64,000 nt of DNA from Crotophaga sulcirostris (lineage: Eukaryota; Chordata; Aves; Cuculiformes; Crotophagidae). The translations under genes and the position numbers were made by a program. Every line of letters begins with the position of its first letter. The first letter of the stretch is position 1. The notes under the pieces are model-generated. The model saw nothing but the letters and a program-made list of their open reading frames with translations, ran no database searches and was not told the DNA's origin. Location: contig VYZB01000195.1 of assembly GCA_013397455.1 (NCBI GenBank), positions 649,209 to 713,208 on the forward strand, read 5' to 3'. Shown piece by piece: positions 1-9,900 of the stretch.

Positions 1-2795
1 AGCTGACTGCAGTGTTTTCACTCCCTTCTCAGCAGTGTGACCTCATCACAGCCGCACTCGCACAGAATCCTATTACTGCTGCCTCAGCTGCAGAGCTGCG
101 AGACAAAGGAAGGTTACAGACATCACTCCCCTCTGTGCCTTGCTAATCAATAGTTTTTATCTAATTTCTTTGCTTCAAGATACAGGAAAACAAGGTGCTG
201 CATTTGAAATGGAAGGCTGGGAATAACTGAGCTTTGTGAGAATCAATACAAAATAGAATAGCTGACAATGTCATCCTGCCTGAAATACTATGAAGACAGA
301 TCTGAAGTTCCTCTAATTATCTAGATGTTTGTATTTTTAAACACTGACTTAGTGTCTGCAGAAAAAAAAATTTGATTTATTTAATAGCCATTGTGGTTTC
401 AGAACTTTTTGCACTACTGGGTAGTCTGCTCAATTTCCTTATATTTCTGGTCTGGACAGAAGATTCCCTTTTGGGGACAATTTAGGACTCAGCATGAAGC
501 AGCTCTGCTAGCTTTCTGCGTTTAGGTAGGTAATTTACACATGGCAACATAGTGGGCTGAACCCTGGCTAGAAAGGATCAACTCAGCCCAGTTTATGAAC
601 AGCAGTTATTGTAGTGGATGTACTTTCTTCCATCCATCTAAATGCTAGGTAACTTTTAATAACGTCACATTACCCAATTTCCTCAAATTAGCTAATAAGA
701 AACATGAAATCCTAGCACCACTTAAACTAGAACCAGCAGGGTTAAGAAATCCCCTAATAGTCAAAGAAGCAGCCCACAGATACTTAGAAGAAGGCAAGAA
801 GTCAGAATTAAAAGAGGTAAAATCATCTTCAACTATACTCTATTGTGACATTGAAGTGTCAATATTAAGTATACTCTGCCTCTTGCTGAACACTGAAAGT
901 CTTCTCTAAACTAAAGCACACAGGCAAAAGTTGAAAGGAAGGTTGCTCAGCCCACTCCATTTACCACAGTACCTCTCCAGAGAGTCCTTCAACCAGGTAT
1001 CAACGCCAGCAGAAACCCACTCTTTTCCCCTATCTCAAACTCTTGTAGTGTTCCTGTGGGAAGTCATTAATTCCTTACAGCTGGTGGGTCTCTGCACTTA
1101 TGACAGGCAGCTGTGTTACTGCAGCCTCCTCTGCCCCCACAAGGGTGAACTAACACTTCTCCAACAGCCCCTTAGCCAAATCAATGTGTACTTGTATATA
1201 ACCCCTCACTTCCAACATATTACATCCCAAACACAAAAAAAAGGCAGCAGGAGGGACACTGGAGTAGCAAAATCCCTCTTCAACTGCCTTCCAGCTAAGG
1301 GATTTCAAGATCAAAAAGACAGGAACTTCACTTCAAAGCTACTCAGGGATTCTAAACTGAGCCATTCCTCTACCTGCTTCCTCTAAAATCTGGGAGGTTT
1401 TTCTCAGTGTGTGCCTGCCATGATGCAGTGGCACCCAGTTCACCCAGTTAAAAACAAGGGCACTGGAGTCCCCTTTATCTAGTTGCTTCATGGTTAGCCT
1501 AGTCAGGATGTGCATCCAGTTTCATTCTTTGCTTGGAGGGATTCCAACCCACTTCCCTGGACACCTCCCCAACTTTGAGGTGAGGATCACCACCACTGGG
1601 CTCTGCAGAAAAGGAACCACTCCCAGATCCCCCTCGTACTGAACAGGACAGAACAAGCCCTGCTTTACTGTAAGGAGGGGGAAAGGGGACTGCAGCACTT
1701 ATCTGTAAAAGAGCTCTCCAGAGAGCTAATCCCACATGGGAAGAGAAATGAGCCACTAGTGCTGAGCAAGGAGCCTGAAGGGGGTATGGTTGAAGGCACA
1801 TCCTTCTCCTTAGCAAGGGATGCTTTAAACAGGTTCCTCCCAGCATGTCACCTTTTCTGGCTGCCATTTGGAGGCTCCTTTCTCAGGGCTGTGGATCCCA
1901 CTAAGGGCACAGGCATCTAGAGCTCTGCATTTTGGCATCCACATAACACTTTGGGTCTTGATTCGAGGTGGGCTTAGTGTTCCCTGGCAGAGTTTCCTTT
2001 CATCTCACACTGCTATTAGAACAGCATCATCTTAGGCTTCCGCTGAAGAAATGGTGAAATCAAGTGAACGTGAAATTCCTTCTGTCTCAAAAAGTACCTC
2101 CTGCATATGAACCGTAACTGCTTCACAGCTGAAGCTTCTCAGCTAGACTAAAATATTATTTTTCAGTAAACCATAAGATTTAATTTTTACATAGTTATGT
2201 GTTATAGGTTATCCTATAGCATCTATAACCTCCCAAAAATGCAGTGCAAGCACCAGCTACTCCATGATGCTACTTCACTGCAGCTTGCGATCTTATTTTG
2301 GAATGCTATGAGTTTGGTCTGGAAGGGTTGTTTTCATTTAAGAATTTAGCTGCAGCAATCTCTAAAACTCATTTGGAATTATGGACCTGCTTCTGTTTAA
2401 TTGATAAACCATTTTTTCTGGAATGAACTCTCATAAATCTGCCAGGTTTTTAAATAAAAATATAACTTTAATGTAATGGCAAATTGATCACTTGTTAAAC
2501 CATAATAATTTCTCTCATTCTTTGTGGACCACAGAACTGCTTGCAAGGTTAGAAGTTGGACACTGTAAAATGCAAGAGTGAAGGTGAAGAACTACTAACA
2601 AATCCGAGTCTGAGCTGCAGAAAAGGAAAGAACTGCTTTATAATATATGTCTGTACAGTTGCTTGGCTGATGTTGTAATGCTAACCTGGCAGGAAGATTA
2701 GCTGCTTACTCAGGGAAAACTACCAACGCAAGCAATTCTTATTTTCTAGACAAATAGTAAATTCAATTTAAATTTGGTAAAGTTTCAGATTCAAA
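1..2795. other. No gene seen; ordinary non-coding DNA
   Basis: Two moderately long open frames lie here, 931-1386 on + (151 codons) and 1499-1867 on - (122 codons). Neither has a recognisable domain, and frames of this length are expected by chance in 64 kb of such DNA. The stretch 1000-1950 is slightly richer in G and C than its surroundings. On the minus strand it holds several pyrimidine tracts ending in CAG, but no coherent exon could be built from them. No recognisable transposon was found. Confidence 0.6.
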
Positions 2796-2920
2796 AAGGG
2801 AGACATTTTTCAAAATGTCAAAACATTTAATTTTGACATTTTTTATCGAAGATGTTTATTTCAGAAATGCCAAAAAGTTTCATTTTGACATTTTCCCAAT
2901 TGAATTTTTTTTTTTTCAAA
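2790..2920. repeat. Palindromic TGACATTTT-rich element, probable ancient MITE-like repeat
   Basis: A 12-base word (AAAATGTCAAAA, 2812-2823) is followed after 7 bases by its exact reverse complement (TTTTGACATTTT, 2831-2842). The same word recurs as a direct copy at 2883-2894, and a run of 12 T follows at 2905-2916. Hairpin arms of this type, rich in CATTTTGAC/GTCAAAATG, resemble old non-autonomous palindromic repeats that I recall as common in turtle, crocodile and bird genomes. I cannot assign a library name. Similar but weaker stretches occur near 5985-6085 and 51080-51178. Confidence 0.45.
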
Positions 2921-3669
2921 TCAGCATTTTTCATGTAAAAGTTCAGGTAAAGTTTTAAAAACAAACCCGCTTTAAGACAAGCTAAAGAGCTCAAAAATGA
3001 AGTGAAATATTTTAGGTCAAATCAAATAAAATATTTCCCATTGATCAAATACAACTTCAGTGTTTCCCTGAAAAGATTACTTTTGTTTGAACTCACAACA
3101 GTTTTTTTGTAGTTTTTATTCATGAAACAAAGGAGAAGCTGTGTTTAAATTTATAAACATCATATTGATGTTTAATAGATTTGCTTTGGTTTTCACAAAT
3201 AATATGGTCAGGTTAACAAACCAGTTCTTGCATCTTAATAAATCATTGTGCATCTGAATGATTTTAGATAATGAGGTGCACCTTTTAGCACATGAAAAGC
3301 ATGATCTAAAAAACGTAACTTAAGCTTCTTTAGCTCATGTTTAAGCTGAGGAGTGTTATTTTGTATTTACTATGGGCTAAAATTTTTGTTAAAGATCATT
3401 CACCACCAAAGGGTTCAATTCACGTGGATATCCATGACTTGGTCTTGGCTGGGGAACCGCCATGATTTTATATTTATGAAAACCTGGGAAAGGAGCCTAA
3501 ATCTTCTTCCTGAAATAACATCAGCCCAACAAAATTACAAGCTAGAGATCTGGAGAAGGATTAGATCAATTAGTAGATGAGCTGGGACAACGCATTGTTT
3601 CATCCCCTAATGTTGAGATTCTCCAGCTACAGCAAGTTAGAGATCAGTTAAAAGTTTCATATGCATTGT

Positions 3670-3712
3670 GTCTGATTTATTTTACACCAGGGCGTGTTAC
3701 AACTCACTAAGG
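3670..3712. repeat. Short remnant of an ancient palindromic amniote repeat
   Basis: The words GATTTATTTTACACCAGGGC and GTTACAACTCACT resemble the arm of the palindromic element seen more clearly at 61681-61758 and 60157-60230 (TTTACACCAG followed by a short spacer and GTTACAACTC). Only one arm is recognisable. The match is by eye and short. Confidence 0.25.
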
Positions 3713-4230
3713 GAATCTGAGAGCTGTTAGTAGGTAACATGGAGATATTGCCCTCTATGGAGAGCAGATCAAGTTGCAGATGTTTGAAAAAGGTCAGTCC
3801 TAACATCTAGTCTACCAGGATGGTGAGAGGAGCCAGGAAACAAGAGGTCAATCAACTTGAATTGCCAGACAAATACTTTTTTATAAGCATCTATGTAGAA
3901 AAAGAAGATGAGGGTGAAATTTAACCTAATGCAGCGAGTTGTCAGCATCAAAGGAGGAGATCCTGCCTTTTTTTCCCTTCTCTGCTTTCCCCCTGCTTAC
4001 TTTACCCCTGGTCTGTCTCTTACTGATGGGACAGCTCTGCTCCAGATGAGGAAAAATGTTGTGGATTCCATATTCATTGACATTAATAACTTCACTGTTT
4101 CATTCGGTATCTCAAAAGTAAATGGGGAAAACTTAGTCTAGGTCTATAAATTAATTAAAAACCGGTTCAGAATACCTGTCAGTAGTAACGAACAGTGGTT
4201 CACCAGAATGATATAGTAAGTTGAGTACAA

Positions 4231-4830
4231 TCCTTCATCTGGTGCTAGTCAATATTTTCATTCTTTGTTTTGGTGATGAGAACACACACACAAAAAAAAG
4301 CTGCAAGTACATTGGACAAAGGCATGAGAAAGTAAAAGGATTTTCACAAACTGGTGAAATGGAATGAACAAACTAATTCAATGAGATTTGCAAGGTTCTA
4401 CAGGGAGGCAAGAGCAGGTATTTACACAGACAGAAGAGTGAACAGGGAGCCAAACAAGTGTCTAGGTATTCCCATAGACCTCAAGCTGAGCAAGACTCAA
4501 TAATATCATACAAATTTTTGAAAAGTATCATCACTTCTGGGACATGGAAGGCAATCCTTCAGGATTTTTGATCCTTGGAAAGGCCTCTCCTGGAGCCCTG
4601 CATTCAGTATGGCACTTCTAGAAGGCTGTGGACCACTGGGAGAGAGTTGAGAGGAGTACCATAAGGGGACTAGAAATTCAAGTGCATGAGGAATTCTCGA
4701 TGCTTAGGGTAGAGGGAAAGAGACAGGAGGCAGATGCAAAATCAGTCTACACAAAGGTAGATCACTAGAAAATAAACTGTTCTTCATGTCCATGTTTAGC
4801 AGGACAAGAAGTAAATTGCAGCAAGGAATG
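4231..4830 (+). mobile_element. Ancient CR1 LINE copy, heavily diverged, + orientation
   Basis: Several blocks occur in the order expected for the 3' part of a CR1 LINE (reverse-transcriptase end of ORF2 and beyond). They include GTCAATATTTTCATT with a degenerate ATTTGGATGA-like segment (about 4248-4275), AATTCAATGAGATTTGCAAG (about 4375), a segment like GAYCTCAAGCTGARCA (about 4478), CTCCTGGAGCCCTGCATTCA (about 4587) and AACTGTTCTTCATGTCCA with AGGACAAGAAGTAAATTGCA (about 4775-4820). The reading frame is destroyed by many substitutions and small deletions. The 3' terminal microsatellite of CR1 is not visible. This is a dead copy, much older than the one near 43.7 kb. Confidence 0.7.
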
Positions 4831-5004
4831 TCACATGAATGCAAACTATTATTAATTGTCATTACTAATTTATTAGCAGTATACAGTGTGTCTGCCAACA
4901 TTCTGCTAGACATTGCCAGGCTGTGGGTACTTATGGTTAGTTACCAGTAATAAAGTTCTCCCCAGAGACCACTTCTGGATATCAGCCAGCTGGTGTAGTC
5001 TTAC

Positions 5005-5221
5005 TTTGACTTAAAAGTTGACCCATTTCCCCAGGCCTATGAAGGAAGACATTCTGCGTGTATAATGTTGGACTAGTAGTTTTATGTCCCTCTGGCTGTT
5101 TGTTTCCTGAAGGAGAGGAAGAGACCTGACAGCTGTAGAATTCTTCAGTACTTTGAATAAATTGTTTGGGTGCATCTTGGACAAGAGAAACAGTACCAAG
5201 TGACTCAGGATTTGGGCTCTG
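5005..5221 (-). CDS. Speculative minus-strand exon, unknown protein
   Basis: On the minus strand a pyrimidine tract ending in CTACTACTGCAG could act as a splice acceptor. From there one frame stays open for 72 codons, to a GTAAGA donor-like site (plus 4999-5004). The predicted peptide is polar, rich in Ser, Gln, Pro and Thr, with no domain, signal peptide or membrane segment that I recognise. It would begin in phase 0 and end in phase 1. That does not join directly to the candidate at 6547-6669, which ends in phase 1, so an intervening exon would be needed. An open frame of this length is common by chance, and the support is composition plus splice sites only. Confidence 0.13.
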
Positions 5222-5984
5222 CTGCAGTAGTAGAGCAGTGGAAGCGCTTTCAAACTGCAACTTGATCGATTATGGCTCACATATTCATTATAATTAATGG
5301 GAAATCTTAATAGAGTTAAGTTTTATTTTTCCAAAGAACATTAGTTAAATAAAAATTGGGTAGAAATAAGTGGCTCAGAAGACAAGACTCTAGAAGATGT
5401 TCAAAGCAGAAAAAGAAAGAAATCTTTGGTCCTGAACAGAAATGGAGTCATGAGACACAGCGTCAAAAGCCTACTTAAGTCTCAGTCCAATTTTACTAGT
5501 AGTTCTGAGCCCCAAGAAAAAAAAAAAAACAAATATAAAAGCAAAATCCAGGAGTTGCATTACATTGCAGCAAACTCTAACTCAAGAAATCAATGGGTTA
5601 AGAGTCTATGCAGTGTCACAGAGAAGTAGTTACGTGGATAATACAAACATTACTCTGGATCAACATCTGTAAGGAACATTTATTTCCAACACTGATTTCT
5701 CCATCCTATCCAGAAACAAGATATCCAGAGCAGAAAAATTTTTCATGTCCAATCTCTTTTCTGGAAAAGGAAGAGTCCAGCATGAATGGCACATTGATTT
5801 CTAATGATTGTTTAATTTTAAACAAAAATTAAGAATTCAAAAAGGATCATTACAAATTTCTACATGAAACAGTCCCCTTTTCTGTTTAGGGTCAGTATTT
5901 GTTTCAGTTTTTAAATATTGCTGCAAAATGTGCTTTTTACAAAGCTCAAAGTAGAACATCAAAATATCACTCTCTGAAGAAATG

Positions 5985-6085
5985 AAAGCCTAAAAAATTT
6001 CATGTCAGTGAAAATTTGAAAAAATGTTGTCAAAATACCACAGAATTTCATTTCATTCATTTCCCATTCAAGTATTGCCAGGAAA
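5985..6085. repeat. Possible diverged relative of the TGACATTTT-type element
   Basis: The stretch contains AAAATTTCATGTCAGTGAAAATTTG, ATGTTGTCAAAATACC and ATTTCATTTCATTCATTTCCC, echoing the words of the element at 2790-2920 without a clean palindrome. The assignment is weak. Confidence 0.25.
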
Positions 6086-6546
6086 CCAAAAACATCAGAT
6101 TTCTACCATCTCTAAAAATATTGAAGAAGTCTCTGTGGTTGTGATTCATTAAGGCAATACCCACATAGCTGTGGGCAGGACTTGTCTCACCTAGTCTGAG
6201 ACATCCACAGTGTTGAAATCCCTGTCTGAGCTAGTCATTACAACTTCCTTTAATGTCAGTGGTAAAGAAGATTGTGCGATGCAACATTATTTTATGGTAG
6301 GCATCTAAAATAGGTCAGATGCATCCTATTTTCTCCACTGACTAAAGAGAATCTATATCAGATGTAGAATTTCTGCCTTGTTGATGTCTTATGCTAATCA
6401 TTCGTGTTTCTATATAAACGAAGCAGTTTTAACATTAGGAGTCAGACTCTAAAGGTGTGACACAGCATCTGTTAAGACAAGCACAAGGAAGACAACGTCT
6501 ACAAGAGGTATAATTCATTGTGAAATGGATTCTCTCTATCACCTAC

Positions 6547-6669
6547 CGAATGTGACCTGGAGGATCTTCTTCAGGGCACTTGCAAGGCCATCTGCTTTCT
6601 CTTCTGTGGTGTCTGCTTTTATTTGTTGCTCAAGGTGCAGATATGTAGGTGTCTTTGATATTTTGCTTT
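6547..6669 (-). CDS. Candidate internal exon on the minus strand, unknown protein
   Basis: Read on the minus strand, GGGGCTACAG at plus 6670-6679 can serve as an acceptor, preceded by a C/T-rich stretch. TTCG followed by GTAGGTGAT (plus 6541-6546 is the GTAGGT) is a good donor. The exon is 123 bp, divisible by 3, and would be phase 1 on both sides. One frame is open throughout; it includes TTEEKADGLASALKKIL, preceded by a Gln- and Lys-rich stretch, and is predicted helical and charged. Codon use looks more coding-like than the flanks (runs of GCC, CTG, AAG, ATC, CTC and CAG codons). I do not recognise the family. A second open stretch of about 46 codons lies just upstream in the same direction (plus about 6785-6925), separated by only about 100 AT-rich bases. 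The whole could instead be a decayed coding fragment or chance. Confidence 0.25.
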
Positions 6670-6934
6670 CTGTAGCCCCAAGGACTTCAGCAGAAAAGTA
6701 AGACTTCACTTAGACACTGAACAGATAGAAAATGTGTAAAAAAATTGTAATGATGTTCTCAAGGTTGTTGGATTGACGTCTTGTTGCTATCACTGACAAT
6801 GATTTGTCCTGATTGTTTAAATTCTGCTGGTAACCAAGATGCAGTGAGGTCAGCTTTGCTCTCATTGTGCCGAGGCAGAATTTTCCAAAGCCAAGCATGA
6901 ATTTCTTACTTTCTCTCAGTGCTCCTCTGACCAT

Positions 6935-9900
6935 GTTTTTAATAACATTTGCAAGGAAAATAACTCATGCCACACAAACAAATACATGTAGGTCACTTAT
7001 TGTTCCACCATAGTTCTCTGCTGTAACTGTTTAAGCTCCTTAAACATCACAATTTGAAGAAATCAATTAGTGCACATGAAATAGTATCTCCACTTAATAG
7101 ATGGGAACTGTTGACACTACTTTGCTTCCCCTCTCCTACCTCAACCTAATTTGCTTGACAGTGTGTAAGTGTTATGATTTTCCAAGCAAGTAAGGACTCT
7201 CCTACGCAGGTAGCAGCTGGTACCACGAAATATGCAAAGCCAGTACTTAGGATGTATGAACAAAATATTTCAGAATAAAATGAAGATAAATTATTTTCTT
7301 TCTTTTCATCTGAAGAATAGTCCTGGATAAAGCAAAATGAAGGCAAAGCCATAGTGAATTGTGCTACAAAAATGTACCGTAGGATGTAATGAAGAAAAGA
7401 GTATGGTCAGTGATGGAGCATTGAAAGCCAGGAGATAGCAGTAGTTCCACACAGCACAATACAGCACAAATATGGTTATCCTGCTGCAGACAAGAGCTGG
7501 CTCAGATGGAGCCAGGTTGGCCACAGCTCCTGCTGTAACACAGTCAATCCACCCCCATAATAAGATTCATTTATCTGACGCCCAAACTCTGTCATCGACA
7601 AGAACAACAGCAAAAACAACAAGTTTAAAAATCCCTCTAAAGCTTTTGATGGTTTTATTGTCCACAATATTAGAGGAGCCATTGACAGAAACACCCACTA
7701 ATAAAGTATTGATGTGATACAGGGGCAAATCATTAGAACCTCATCAAAATAACTCAAAACAGGCTTTCTTTCTTCTTTAAGTTTATGAACTAAAGTATTT
7801 TAAGCCTCCCATTCTTCCTATCATTCTACTACTTCTTTCATAAACTACAGTCAGTGGCAAATGACAATTGCCCTCTGCAGGAAACCAGAGCACATGTTCC
7901 AATAACTTGTGCTCGAATAACTCTGGCATCTGGTAGTGCCAAGGAATCCGAGGGGTGGGTCAGAACTTGTGCCCTGTAAAGTCACAGAGAAAAATGGCAA
8001 AAGTGCTCAAAAAAACCTAAGTACTAGAAGGATTCTCTGCTGAAGTACTCCAGTTCAGGTCAAATGGATTATCCAGGGATATTTCAGAGACTTTTTCTTT
8101 GGGATGCATTACTACATTTCTGGTTCACTGTGGGAGCTATCAGTACCACAAGAAAACAAACTCTTACCGACAGAGCAATCCTGGGACACTCCTTATTTGT
8201 CCTGAGCAAGGTGATAAGAGTGTGTCCCTCTGTCATCGTGACTCTTCTTTGTGGTGTGGAATACCTACATGACCCCTGTAAACACAAGGATGGAGTATGG
8301 AGTCCCTTCTCCTGGCTCATGTCCAGTTGTTCCCTTTCCTGTACAATATTACAGCTGATGAAGACTCTATCTCCCAGGAAGGCAAGCTATTTGCCCTTTC
8401 TCCTGCCTGGCTACTCAGTTCATGGATCAAGCCAGCAGCAGACTCAGTGAAGACATCCAAGAGGACAAGAGGTGAAAGGAAAAGGGTGGAAACACTTGGC
8501 TCAAGAAAGGGGAGAGTCTGTGGTAAACCAGTCTACTTGTGAAAGGAACTGGTCATCCGAGTCTTGGTATGTCCAAGGTTAAAAGAAAGGGAGAAGCTGC
8601 CTCCTAAACTTTTAGAGACAGAATCCAGGAGGGATCGTTCTATCTTTGGTGAATTATGATGGTTGGCCATCATTTAGAGCAGGAGTAAGTCTAATACCTA
8701 CGATCCTTCAGCCAAATCTGCCAGCATTCACATCACATGAATTTGCATTGAATCTCAGTTGCCTGGGATTTTTTTAATGGAGAGCATATTCAGCTCACTA
8801 TATATTCCCATTGTGTAACCATCTATCCGTCATCTAGAATATGCGCGGCTATAAAAGCACAAACCATATCGTCATTGTTATTTTTTGAGAAAACATTCCT
8901 TTGTTCAAGTGCAAAGCTTTGTCTCCTTCAGTTGTACTGGGTTTTAGTTATTCTAAAATCTGACTTTATAAAATCCTTCTGCAAAAGCAGATAAAATGAA
9001 GGCTCTCTCTGTGTAGGAGTGATTAGTATTCTGTAGTGTCGCAGTACATTTTCATACTGATTTTTTTTGTGTTTTCCCCCCATCAGAATGGTACACTTGT
9101 GGGCTTTACATGTCTTAAAATAGATTGAAGATAACATTTTTAAATATCTACACTTGGGCCCCCTAATTTTCCAACCTTTTTGGAACTTTTGAAGAAGGAT
9201 TATTCATTTTAGGAAATAAAATTGTGGGTGACTACATTTCTGTGGCAAAAATCAAACATAACAGTGTTTGAGATGAAGACTGAAAATATTTGGCTCATAG
9301 GTACTTTCCTTATTACAGCTGCAGAAGTCCTTGGGAATGTAAATAATGTATGGTTTAATTGTTTCTGTAATACATTTGTGGAAAACAGATATTTCCTAAT
9401 TATATAAAATTAGCATACTGACAAGGACACAGCCTGGTGGCTGGATTCAGACCTCCTCAGCCATGCTGAGCACCCGCTGCCGTTCTCCTTGCAGTCTGTG
9501 GAAGCTGAGGTTGCTCCACATACTGGGGAACTGGGCTTTAATTGCCTTGCAGTTCATAAAAATCCACAAGAGATCTATGAGGCTGTTGCAAAGCCCAGGC
9601 CTCATATACATCACTGGAGCATTCAAGTGAGATATGGCATCAAGACCTGAGTAAATATTTAAAACAGAAACAACTCAAAGCAAGTGCACAAGCCAATCAA
9701 TGGGATGTCCGAGTTGGTCTGGGCCAAATGTCAGGGAAATAAATTTGAAAAGAAAAAAAACCACAGAGCCAAAAACCATTGTAATGACTTCACTAACTTT
9801 CAAACTGGATCCGTCTCAAACAAAAAAATCAGATTTTTTTTTCTCTTCCCTTCCTGTGTATTTTATTATATGATTGAAAAGATTCATCTTTTAATTCTTG

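Noticed and set aside
6175..6265. Minus-strand GAAGTTGTAATGACTAGC... frame with a TAG/GTGAGA donor-like end, considered as the exon linking the 6.6-kb and 5.1-kb candidates
   Set aside because: The frame runs into TAG exactly at the donor, so it cannot be an internal coding exon.
8064..8450. Plus frame of 128 codons
   Set aside because: No domain. A minus frame across the same DNA also has a donor-like GTAAGA, so neither strand is favoured.
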